64,000 bases of DNA, from assembly GCF_017876795.1 (NCBI RefSeq), contig NZ_JAGIOR010000007.1, forward strand, positions 1-64,000, in the 5' to 3' direction. The first letter of the stretch is position 1. Each line of letters begins with the position of its first letter. A program made the position numbers and the translations under genes. This DNA is from Rhizobium leguminosarum (GTDB lineage Bacteria; Pseudomonadota; Alphaproteobacteria; Rhizobiales; Rhizobiaceae). This document shows positions 26,868 to 34,930 of this stretch, in pieces. The notes under the pieces are model-generated. The model did no database searches, was not told the DNA's origin, and saw nothing but the letters and a program-made list of their open reading frames with translations.

Positions 26868-28175
26868 ATGGAGAGTGGATATGTGACGACGCCCTTTGGG
26901 CGGCGGGCGATGTCGCTTGGCATGCTGGCAAACCAGCAACTGGCCGGGGCCATCGAGCCGGGGATGAAGCGCAGCAAGTGGAAATTGTTCAGAGCAATCT
27001 GCGAGGCGCGGCCGGCGCTCGGCGTGACCGACCGCGCGCTGACGGTGCTTGACGCCCTTTTGACCTTCTACCCTGACGATGAGATCTCCGTGGAGAAGGG
27101 CCTGATTGTCTTCCCGTCAAATGCGCAGCTTTCGCTTCGCGCCCGCGGAATGACACCCGCCACACTTAGGCGACACCTTGCCGTTCTGGTCGAAGCAGGA
27201 CTGATTGTGCGCAAGGACAGTGCGAACGGAAAGCGCTATGCGCGCCGTGATAGGGAAGGGGAGGTGGACGAGGCCTTCGGCTTTAGCGTCGCGCCGCTTT
27301 TGGCGCGTGCAGCTGAGATTGAAGGGCTCGCCGCCCAGGCGATAACCGAGCGAGAACTGCTACGGGCGACCAGGGAGCGCCTGACGGTCTGCCGGCGGGA
27401 CCTTTCCAAGTTAATCGCCGCAGCCGTTGAAGAAGAGGTTTCCGGCGACTGGGAGGGCATTGCGGCAATGTTTCGAGCGCTTGTTTTCCGGATTCCGCGC
27501 GTTCCGACAGTCGAAAAATTGGTCCCGCTTCTCGACGAGATGGCTCTCCTGCGCGAAGAGGTCGTCAACATGTTGGAAATACAGATAAAAACACAAAGAA
27601 TAGACGCCAATGAGTCTCAAATTGAGCGCCACATACAGAATTCAAACCCCGAATCCATTAATGAACTTGAACCAGCTTTCGAAGAAAAGCAGGGCGCAAG
27701 GGTGGTGGTCGATCGCAACGGTGACGCCGAGCCGTCGGATGAAAGACAGGTGAAAGAACGGCCGCCTTCCTCGAAGGCAGCCGCGACGGACATATTTGGC
27801 GCGATTAGGCCCGGGGCCGGGCCGGGTCTGAAATCCTTCCCGCTCGGCCTCGTCCTCCAGGCCTGCCCGCAGATCCTCGACTATGGCCCCGGCGGTACAA
27901 TCGGCAACTGGCGGGATCTGATGTCGGCAGCGGTGGTCGTGCGATCAATGCTCGGTGTCAGCCCTTCGGCTTACGAAGAAGCCTGCGCTGGCATGGGTCC
28001 GGAAAACGCTGCGACTGTGATCGCCTGCATTCTGGAGAGGGGAGGGCACATCAACTCGGCCGGCGGGTACCTACGTGATCTGACGCGCAGGACTGAGAAA
28101 GGCGAGTTTGCGATCGGCCCGATGCTAATGGCACTGGTGCGCGCCAATGGTGGAGTTCGGCGTCATGTCAGCTGA
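26868..28175 (+). CDS. repC: Replication initiator RepC
   Basis: 435 residues from ATG 26868 behind AGGTGAAGG. MESGYVTTPFGRRAM is the characteristic RepC opening; the winged-helix DNA-binding half (SNAQLSLRARGMTPATLRRH) and the C-terminal YEEACAGMGPENAATVIACI region are intact. RepC binds within its own gene to start replication; expression is held down by the ctRNA. The AT-rich middle (about 27575-27690) is the probable origin. Confidence 0.97.
   Translation: MESGYVTTPFGRRAMSLGMLANQQLAGAIEPGMKRSKWKLFRAICEARPALGVTDRALTVLDALLTFYPDDEISVEKGLIVFPSNAQLSLRARGMTPATLRRHLAVLVEAGLIVRKDSANGKRYARRDREGEVDEAFGFSVAPLLARAAEIEGLAAQAITERELLRATRERLTVCRRDLSKLIAAAVEEEVSGDWEGIAAMFRALVFRIPRVPTVEKLVPLLDEMALLREEVVNMLEIQIKTQRIDANESQIERHIQNSNPESINELEPAFEEKQGARVVVDRNGDAEPSDERQVKERPPSSKAAATDIFGAIRPGAGPGLKSFPLGLVLQACPQILDYGPGGTIGNWRDLMSAAVVVRSMLGVSPSAYEEACAGMGPENAATVIACILERGGHINSAGGYLRDLTRRTEKGEFAIGPMLMALVRANGGVRRHVS
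27575..27690. other. Probable oriV inside repC
   Basis: Locally AT-rich stretch in an otherwise GC-rich gene (codes for QIKTQRIDANESQIERHIQN and on). In repABC replicons the origin lies in such a stretch within repC. Assigned by analogy. Confidence 0.5.
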
Positions 28176-28261
28176 CTTGGCGAACGTTCCGGTTCCAGTG
28201 GGAGATATCCGAAGACAACCGCCGGCGAGGTCTTCAAGACGAAGTCAGCGTGTCGAAAGAT

Positions 28262-28487
28262 GCCGAGCGGACGTGCCTTGATGCAGGAGATCCTGACACT
28301 GGTCCAGCTGCAAACAGGAAGCTAGCGCGCGGGCGGTGGTTTACGCTGGAATATCGCGGTGAGCGATTCAGCCGGGACGGCTATGAGTATTCAATGACGC
28401 TGAAGCGGACCCATGCTGGCTACGAGATAGACCTACCAGTCACGGTGACGTCTGGCGGCGCCGTGGCGCGACTCGAGTAGGCGCATT
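28262..28487 (+). pseudogene. 3' fragment of the giant helicase-methylase gene
   Basis: Translates to GRALMQEILTLVQLQ and, after a frame change, FTLEYRGERFSRDGYEYSMT...YEIDLPVTVTSGGAVARLE. This matches residues near the C-terminus of the 1696-residue protein at 34.9-40.0 kb (GRTLMKEILTLVQLQ ... YTGERF..GGY.Y...). Without frame correction it gives a 76-residue ORF starting at 28250. A duplicated scrap of that gene lies immediately after repC, suggesting recombination between plasmids carrying the same module. Confidence 0.8.
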
Positions 28488-28510
28488 GCCTGGAGACGAG
28501 ATATGGAGGA

Positions 28511-29731
28511 TCAACGCCAAAGACTGGATAATGGTACCGCCGCCAGGCGATCGCCGAACGGCACGACATCGGTATTGTCGTAAAGGACGACGCCGAAGGC
28601 GAATTTTTCCCCACAGGCTTCCGCAAGCGTCTTCAGACCGCCGAAATCGCCAGTCCTCACCGTGGCGCTCGCTTTAACCTCGATTCCGACGATCATGCCG
28701 TCGTCGCGTTCGAGCACGACATCCACTTCCCGCATCTGCTGGTCGCGGAAATGATAAGGGGTAAGCCTCAGGTTGGAGTTGGAGATCAACTTCAGAACTT
28801 CGGAAAACACGAAGCTCTCCAAAACTGCTCCGAATACGCCACGATCCGCTCTCACTCTGTCGGAGGTCAATCCCCGGGCTGCGGCCAGCACACCGGAATC
28901 GAGGAAGTGCAATTTGGGCGTCTTGGCGATCCGCTTCAGCGCATTGGTGTACCAGGGCTGCACGGTGGCGATCAGGAAGACCTGTTCCAGGAGGCCGACA
29001 TAGCGTTGTCCTGTCTTGTGGCTGACATTGATGCTGGAGCCGAACTGCGAATAATTGACCAGTTGCCCTGAATGTTCGGCGAGGAGCCGTACGAATTTCG
29101 GGAGTTCGGTCAACTTCTCAACATCGGCGATGTCGCGCAAATCGCGCGTCAGGACTGATGTCAGATAAGCCCGCGCCCAGTCCTGGCGCCGTCGCTCGCT
29201 TTCTCGGGTGATCGCCTCGGGAAAGCCACCAAGCAGAACGAGCCGGACAAGGTCGTCTGCGACAATAGCGTCACGAGCGCTCTGCAGTTTTCCTTCGAAC
29301 AGCCGATCGAGGAATGTGGGCGCGGTACCTTCTATCTCTGCACGGGCTAACGGCAACATTTGAATTGTTTCCATGCGGCCCGCCAGGCTGTCGGCAACAC
29401 GAGGCAGTGTGAGGACGTTAGCCGAGCCGGTCAGCAGGAAACGCCCCGGTCGATAGTCCTCGTCTACGGTCTTCTTGATTGCCAGCAGGAGATCGGGCGC
29501 GCGCTGGATTTCGTCGATGATGGCACGGTTGAGGCCGCGAATGAATCCGGCAGGATCGGATTGCGCTGCGGCAAGGACCGTCTGATCGTCCAGTGTAATG
29601 TAGCTGCGTCCTTTCTCGTCCATCTGTCGGACGAGTGTGGTTTTCCCCGCCCGGCGTGGCCCAACGACCAGGACCACCGGGGTGTCGGTGAGGGCCTCCT
29701 CAACCCGTCGCTTCACAAATCGCTGGTACAT
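28511..29731 (-). CDS. AAA+ ATPase with DUF4143 domain
   Basis: 406 residues. Walker A GPRRAGKTT (about 23-31), Walker B AIIDEIQRAPDLL, sensor LLTGSANVLTLPRVADSLAG, then the DUF4143 C-terminal half ending in a PD-(D/E)XK-like block (EVDVVLERDDGMIVGIEVKA). Members are widespread, act as single genes, and have no firm function; some are suspected nucleases or toxin-like. Convergent with the helicase-methylase scrap. Upstream is a cluster of ATTGGAA repeats. Confidence 0.92.
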   Translation of the reverse strand: MYQRFVKRRVEEALTDTPVVLVVGPRRAGKTTLVRQMDEKGRSYITLDDQTVLAAAQSDPAGFIRGLNRAIIDEIQRAPDLLLAIKKTVDEDYRPGRFLLTGSANVLTLPRVADSLAGRMETIQMLPLARAEIEGTAPTFLDRLFEGKLQSARDAIVADDLVRLVLLGGFPEAITRESERRRQDWARAYLTSVLTRDLRDIADVEKLTELPKFVRLLAEHSGQLVNYSQFGSSINVSHKTGQRYVGLLEQVFLIATVQPWYTNALKRIAKTPKLHFLDSGVLAAARGLTSDRVRADRGVFGAVLESFVFSEVLKLISNSNLRLTPYHFRDQQMREVDVVLERDDGMIVGIEVKASATVRTGDFGGLKTLAEACGEKFAFGVVLYDNTDVVPFGDRLAAVPLSSLWR

Positions 29732-30245
29732 GCCCGCTCCGATCTCTCGAAAATTGGAACTACCAATAATGACAATTGGAAGTCAATAGATTGTTGATTG
29801 GAAGTTGTCGAGTTGAAATCCGGGTCGGATCTGCGAATGGGCGAAGGCATGAAGGAGGGAGAGAATGGCGGGAAAGGGTTGGTCTAGTGGGTTTGGAGCG
29901 CGCCCGGCCGAGCCGATCCTTTCCTCGCTCTCGACAGGGTTTCCCATGACCGTGATCTCGTCTCCGGTCGCCCCAGCCAAGACCAACGCTCCCCGCGTCC
30001 ATCGCTACGTCCCGAAAACGCTGGGCCTCCGGTCATCCGCGCATCTTGACGCGGTTCACGCGCCGGCCGTCGGGTAAATTCGCGGTTGACCGAAAATCGC
30101 CGAAGGGCATGGGTTCGGAACGTGATGGCTTATGCGGGACCCTTGCCCGCTCTCGGCCCATTTATAATACCGCAGGCCCTAAACGTTGACTCCTGGGTCG
30201 AGCTGGCAGACAAACCAGTAATTCACAGAGGACGATCGACGATCA
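29732..30245. other. Intergenic between divergent DUF4143 and SyrB-like genes
   Basis: 514 bp. No supported gene. It holds ATTGGAA repeats near the DUF4143 start and a TATAAT-like hexamer at about 30172 that may serve the SyrB-like gene. Confidence 0.4.
29752..29808. repeat. ATTGGAA direct repeats upstream of the DUF4143 gene
   Basis: Three copies of ATTGGAA(C/G)T with related TTGTTGA words in less than 60 bp, directly before the leftward gene. The spacing looks like an operator array. Regulator unknown. Confidence 0.45.
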
Positions 30246-30683
30246 ATGGCTGACGAAGAAGTTCAGACCCCGCAGGACGGTACCGTTTCTGAGCCGGCTG
30301 CTCCGAAAAAGACTTCAAGAGCAAAGAACGCAACGGCAGAAAAAGCCCGTGCGGGCACACCCAAACCGGCAAAGCCCAGAACCCGCGGGCTCAGCGATCA
30401 GGAGAAGGTGGAGAAGATCGGCAAGATCGAAGCTCAGGTCGCTGGCGGGGCAACGCTGAAGGATGCCGTCAAGAGCGCCGGGATTTCAGATCAAAGCTAT
30501 TATCAGTGGAAGAAAGCTACCGCTCAGCTGGTCACTGATACTCCGACCGTGTCTGTTTCTGTCGACGATGAGCTCGCCGAGTTCATCCAGCTCGAGGAAG
30601 AAAACCGGCGGCTCAGAAAACTGCTCTCCGAGAAGCTGCGTGTGGAAAACGCTGATCTGCGCAAAAGACTTGGAATGAGCTAG
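30246..30683 (+). CDS. SyrB-like transcriptional regulator
   Basis: 145 residues. A Lys/Ala/Pro-rich flexible N-terminus (KKTSRAKNATAEKARAG) precedes a transposase-like HTH (KIEAQVAGGATLKDAVKSAG, SDQSYYQWKKA) and a C-terminal leucine-zipper-like coil (LEEENRRLRKLLSEKLRVEN). This layout is that of SyrB of Sinorhizobium meliloti, a repressor of syrM affecting symbiotic and exopolysaccharide regulation. Whether this copy regulates syrM is unknown. A second related gene follows after 110 bp. Confidence 0.8.
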   Translation: MADEEVQTPQDGTVSEPAAPKKTSRAKNATAEKARAGTPKPAKPRTRGLSDQEKVEKIGKIEAQVAGGATLKDAVKSAGISDQSYYQWKKATAQLVTDTPTVSVSVDDELAEFIQLEEENRRLRKLLSEKLRVENADLRKRLGMS

Positions 30684-30793
30684 CGGGGCGATCCTGGCTG
30701 GTTCACCTCGACGCGAAAGAGATGAATGGCTTTAGCAATATTCCCACATTCTGATCGTTTCATCATTATCATCCAATCCCGATCGTCCGAGAC

Positions 30794-31366
30794 ATGAGAA
30801 CACCACGACGCGATTTCGTCGTCGAATACAAGACGAACAGGCGCCAAACGAAGGCCGCACCAATCTCGATCTGGGGCAGTCTGGATTTGCAGGCGGTGGC
30901 CCGCGCGGTTGAGGCCGACGGTACCATGCCGGAGATTGACCTGCCGCAAGCTCTTTCAGCCTTGGAAGATGTTGCCGCGGTCGAACCCGGGGCGGGCACG
31001 CCGGTTACTCAGGTTGACGCTGACGGTCCTTCTGAGAGTTCCACGGTAACCTCTTCGCGAAGCGAGAGTCCCATCGAGCCGGCAGGTATTGGGGACGACG
31101 TGTTCGACGACCTGCCTTCCTCCCTGGATCAACCGCCTTTATCGCCGACTCCGAAATCTCGAGCCAGAACCCGCGCAAGGACGCTACGCTTCGACGCCCC
31201 AGAAACGCTCGATGAGCTTCCGGATACCTCAGGGCACCCTGGCTCGCAGGAAGAACTTGCCGCTCTCGAGGCTGAAAACCGCTATCTGAAACGCCTCATG
31301 GTCTCGAAGCTCCGAGAGGAGAACGAGAGGCTTAAGTTTATGCTTCGGCGGGCTATGGGCGCCTGA
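30794..31366 (+). CDS. SyrB-associated regulator-like protein
   Basis: 190 residues. Conserved opening RRDFVVEYKTNRRQTKAAPI followed by IWGSLDLQAVARAVE, a long acidic disordered middle, and a C-terminal coil (LAALEAENRYLKRLMVSKLR) like that of the gene upstream. The shared coils suggest the two could form a heterodimer. Found next to SyrB-like genes in rhizobia, as I recall; function unknown. Confidence 0.65.
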   Translation: MRTPRRDFVVEYKTNRRQTKAAPISIWGSLDLQAVARAVEADGTMPEIDLPQALSALEDVAAVEPGAGTPVTQVDADGPSESSTVTSSRSESPIEPAGIGDDVFDDLPSSLDQPPLSPTPKSRARTRARTLRFDAPETLDELPDTSGHPGSQEELAALEAENRYLKRLMVSKLREENERLKFMLRRAMGA

Positions 31367-32555
31367 ACACCACGTAGTGCGTAACGCGCGCTTATTTCTC
31401 TCTAGCCAATATCGCCGCCCGGGAAGAAGGAGAACAGCAAACGCTGTCTTGAGCGCACGGGATCAAGCGATTGACCTTTATTCCGTCACTGCTGAGCAGC
31501 AAGGCGTTGTGCTTCGGCTATCGCGGCTGCTTTGGTTTTGAAGGGACCAATATCGTGTTCAACCGTGTCGGGCAGCCACTCGGCGAGGAACCACCATCCT
31601 CCCGGACGATAGCTGGAACTGCTTCGCACGGAGCCGATACCTTTGGCAAAGAACCAACCAGTATCGATCCCATCTTGATGCCACGATGGTGTCGTGATGT
31701 GTCATGGTGAGCCCTGACTGCTTCGATGTCATCGGCAGTCTATTTGGTCCTATGGGCTCAAGCAACAGGTCTTCGATCTGGCTCTGCTTGTGGCCGTCAT
31801 GGTGACGGCGAGCTTAGTGGTCAGGTCGTTCGATGGATCGACGGCGTTGAATCTACAGCACGCGTAGGCCAGCCCTTTTATATCAACAACATCAGAAAAA
31901 TAGGGCCGCCGGAAGACCGGGGCCCTTTAGGTGTGAAGGTCAAAACCTCCAGAGGGGAACAGCTAACGCGATGGCACTGGGAGGAGGCCATCAAGTGCAT
32001 CAGCTGCAATCCTTATGCCTTTTCGTTGCGCAAGCGGCAATCATTTATTGTGCATTGCAGCTATGCGATGGGCAATGTTCGCACCTGCGACCTGCCATAG
32101 GTCCCATCAGGCGTGCGGGGGGCCGAACTGCAAAGGAGCGCGATCGTTCCGATCTGCGCACAGAAGCTCCCGATGGGCGCCGCTTAAGGTTTTCTCGACT
32201 GTCCTTTCCTGCATCGGCCCTCTTGTTCAACCTCCGGCTGGCTTGCGGATAAGAAGCGCCGAAGCGGCTGGCAGGTGGGAAAACCAGCCCCTTCGTTCGC
32301 CTTCCCAATGGGCCGGCTCGTCGAGCCGGCCTTACCGCGGTTGCTGAGGGACGCGTGCCGCTTGCGAGCAGGCGGCGGCAAGGGAAGCTGCGCCGCGTCT
32401 GGCCCGTGCTGGAGCGGGTGGCGGCTCCCGAATCCCTGGCGGCCAGCCGCGCCCTTGCCTCCGTCGCTCTTCGCGGCCTTTGCGGAGGTGTCCGCAGGGT
32501 CTGCGGGAACCGAAACAGAGAAAGGCCGGCACTCAAAAAGTGCGGGAAGGCAAGG
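31367..32555. other. Long intergenic stretch with one likely small ORF
   Basis: About 1.2 kb. Only the 47-residue ORF on the minus strand (31486-31629) looks coding. A 124-codon plus-strand ORF at 31726-32100 has poor composition and no family. 32101-32555 is GC-rich leader upstream of the DUF3991 gene. Confidence 0.4.
31486..31629 (-). CDS. Possible 47-residue protein
   Basis: GTG start with AAAGG about 11 nt upstream. Product: a short Ser/Arg leader, then GGWWFLAEWLPDTVEHDIGP and a Lys/Ala-rich helix ending AQRLAAQQ. The aromatic WWFLAEW and DIGPF segments look like a folded small domain. The frame is open upstream without another start codon, so it may be the end of a longer lost gene. 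Confidence 0.4.
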   Translation of the reverse strand: MRSSSSYRPGGWWFLAEWLPDTVEHDIGPFKTKAAAIAEAQRLAAQQ

Positions 32556-33512
32556 ATGAACAGGAATGAAGTTGAAGAATTGAGAGACAGGGTACCGTGT
32601 GCCGCCGTGCTGGACAAGGCGGGGTTTGCGGTCGATCTGAAGGAAAGCACACGTCGCGCCGTCAAATATCGCCGCGACGGCGGGGTCATCATCGTCATCC
32701 ACGGCGGCAAGGGATGGTTCGATCCCTTGGGCAGCGCCGAGGCCAAGGGCGACGTGTTTTCTCTGGTCGAGTATCTGGCCGGGGTCAGTTTTTCCGAGAG
32801 CCTCTATCGGGTTGCCGAGCTGGTCGGCTATGAGCCCGAGCAACCCGCATGGGAGCGGCAGCAGGCGAGGGCGCGGGATATCACGATCCACGAGTGTTGG
32901 CGTCGGCAACGCCTGCCTTGGCCCGGTTCACTGACATGGCGATACCTCACCGCTGAGCGATTTCTAGCGGATGACGTTCTCCGCCTGGCCGTTAGGCACG
33001 AACGGCTACGTGAGGGGCCGTATTCCAGCATGTGGGCGGCCCACACCGACGATCGCGGCATCGTCAGCGGCTGGGAGGAGCGCGGCCCGCAGTGGCGCGG
33101 TTTTGCCAACGGCGGGGCGAAGGTACTCTTTCGGCTCGGTCCGCAGGATGCGCCGCGAACATGCGTCACCGAAGCTGCGATCGACGCGATGAGCCTCGCC
33201 GCGATCGAGCGCCGGCTCTCCGACAGTCTGTATGTCAGCACCGGCGGCGGCTGGGCTCCGGCGACAGAGGCGGCGATCCGTGCGCTTGCAGCCCGTCCCG
33301 GCACGCTGTTGGTGGCAGCGACCGACAACAACGTCCAGGGCGATATCTACGCCGACCGGATAGCGGCGATCACACGCGATGCCGCCTGCGGCTACGAACG
33401 GCTGCGGCCATTCGGTGAGGACTGGAATGAGGACCTCAAGGTAATGAGAGGCCAGGCAGGGGGAAAGAGGGAGGAAGAACTGCCGCATGCCCGCCGGTCG
33501 CGTCAAGGATGA
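32556..33512 (+). CDS. DUF3991 / Toprim-like domain protein
   Basis: 318 residues from ATG 32556, preceded by GGAAGG. N-terminal DUF3991-type zinc-ribbon-like region without cysteines (VPCAAVLDKAGFAVDL ... GKGWFDPLG...GDVFSLVEYLAG), then a Toprim fold (CVTEAAIDAMSLAAIE ... LLVAATDNNVQGDIYAD) with Glu and the D-x-N acidic pair. Such proteins are primase-like plasmid or mobilome genes, probably involved in lagging-strand priming after transfer. First gene of the 32.5-49.6 kb island. Confidence 0.85.
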   Translation: MNRNEVEELRDRVPCAAVLDKAGFAVDLKESTRRAVKYRRDGGVIIVIHGGKGWFDPLGSAEAKGDVFSLVEYLAGVSFSESLYRVAELVGYEPEQPAWERQQARARDITIHECWRRQRLPWPGSLTWRYLTAERFLADDVLRLAVRHERLREGPYSSMWAAHTDDRGIVSGWEERGPQWRGFANGGAKVLFRLGPQDAPRTCVTEAAIDAMSLAAIERRLSDSLYVSTGGGWAPATEAAIRALAARPGTLLVAATDNNVQGDIYADRIAAITRDAACGYERLRPFGEDWNEDLKVMRGQAGGKREEELPHARRSRQG

Positions 33513-33655
33513 AGCTTCGCCCGGCTGAAGCCGGTCCTTGACCCGATCGGTCGGGATGGCGGCTGCGGGGGAGGGGTTAGGAAGGGCCGAAGAGAGGATG
33601 GGCATCCACGAGGATGCGCCGCGCTCTGGCCCGACGAGGCCGAAAGGAGCCCGCA

Positions 33656-34258
33656 ATGATCTCCACCCCCATCCGCAAGGTCTTCCAGGGTATTGCCACC
33701 CGCCCAGAAATGTTCCGCATGTTCGACCGTCACAAGCAGCGCCCGAACCGTTTCGCGGCCGATGCCAGCGCGCTTTACGCCGGCGAGTGGTTCGAAATCG
33801 CCGAGGAACAATGCGACTACATGCTCGACGTCTTGCCGCCGCTTTGGATCCGTGGCGAGATGTTCGCCATGCGCGAGTTCATGACCGGCAGCGTCACCAG
33901 CGTCTTCCTCACGCTAAGACTGGATAGCCGCAGGCGCCACTTCCATGCCTACTGCGACCTTGCCGACAAGGGGTCGCCGGAGCGGATGCGTGACGCCATC
34001 ATCGCCCGCGAGTCCCGTCCGGTGAAGGCGATGACGCGCGAAGAGCGTCTTGAGCACATCTGGAGCACCGCACACGACGATTATCGCGGCTATGCCGGGG
34101 ACAAGTGGCCATCGGCGATGCGCGGCCAACGCACTGTCCAACTCTATGGCGGCAAGGAGGGCACGTTCCTGAAACGGCTCGACGATCTCTCGGACGCGGA
34201 GATCGCGGCCAAGCTGCCCGTGCAGCTTCGCCATCTCCCCGATGCGATCGCGGCATGA
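33656..34258 (+). CDS. DUF1419 family protein
   Basis: 200 residues from ATG 33656 behind AAAGGAG. IRKVFQGIATRPEMFRMFDR ... ADASALYAGEWFEIAEEQ ... LPPLWIRGEMFAMREF is the DUF1419 pattern, a family found mostly on alphaproteobacterial plasmids. No catalytic motif is evident. It is followed after 12 bp by the next gene, so they are co-transcribed. Function unknown. Confidence 0.8.
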   Translation: MISTPIRKVFQGIATRPEMFRMFDRHKQRPNRFAADASALYAGEWFEIAEEQCDYMLDVLPPLWIRGEMFAMREFMTGSVTSVFLTLRLDSRRRHFHAYCDLADKGSPERMRDAIIARESRPVKAMTREERLEHIWSTAHDDYRGYAGDKWPSAMRGQRTVQLYGGKEGTFLKRLDDLSDAEIAAKLPVQLRHLPDAIAA

Positions 34259-34270
34259 CGGGAGGACGAG

Positions 34271-34783
34271 ATGGAAGACTTTCATACCGCCACCGCCGTC
34301 GTCCCCGAGATCCCGGCATCCGATCTGACGCTGCTGGAACGACTGGTCCTGTCGCTTGCGATGGACGCAGTCGAAGGAAGCGACGGCGTCAGTTTCCATA
34401 GCTTCGAGGGAGCGCGCGACATTGTCTCGATCGACCCTGACGACCTGCGCTCCGCCTGGGTCGCCTCGCAAGCGATTGACAGCCGGCTCAACGCGGCAGT
34501 CGCCAACGTCCTCGCTGCGTTCGACGCGACCGACGAGGCCGATCGCACCTCTTATGTCGATATCCACCTGACCGATGGGCCGGTCGGCATCGCTGAGATC
34601 CTCCAGGACATCGTGCGCCGCTCACTGAGGATCCGCGAACTCGTGCTGATCAGGTCCTTCATCGGCACGAGGATCGGGTTTGACGGCTACGGCGGCAGCG
34701 TCACGCGGATCACCGCCGACGCCCTGCAGCACAGTTCGACCGACGACATGCTCGAGCGGATGCGCAGGGACGCTCCCACCTGA
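34271..34783 (+). CDS. Conserved plasmid protein of unknown function, 170 residues
   Basis: Acidic, mainly helical (DLTLLERLVLSLAMDAVEGS ... EGARDIVSIDPDDLR), ribosome site GGAGGACGAG just before ATG. No recognisable domain. Lies between DUF1419 and the helicase-methylase gene, same direction. Confidence 0.7.
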   Translation: MEDFHTATAVVPEIPASDLTLLERLVLSLAMDAVEGSDGVSFHSFEGARDIVSIDPDDLRSAWVASQAIDSRLNAAVANVLAAFDATDEADRTSYVDIHLTDGPVGIAEILQDIVRRSLRIRELVLIRSFIGTRIGFDGYGGSVTRITADALQHSSTDDMLERMRRDAPT

Positions 34784-34930
34784 GCATCGAAGGCCCGGCC
34801 ACAGCGCCGGATTTCGCATTTGCGGGCCGGCGCGACCGGCCACCATCCCCGAAACCGCCGCGGCAATCGCACCCTGCCGGATCGTCCGTCAGGCCGATGG
34901 CGCGCGCCTTTAACTGAGGAGATATTTCCG

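Noticed and set aside
31726..32100. 124-codon plus-strand ORF
   Set aside because: No ribosome site, no recognisable pattern, mixed composition; left as intergenic.
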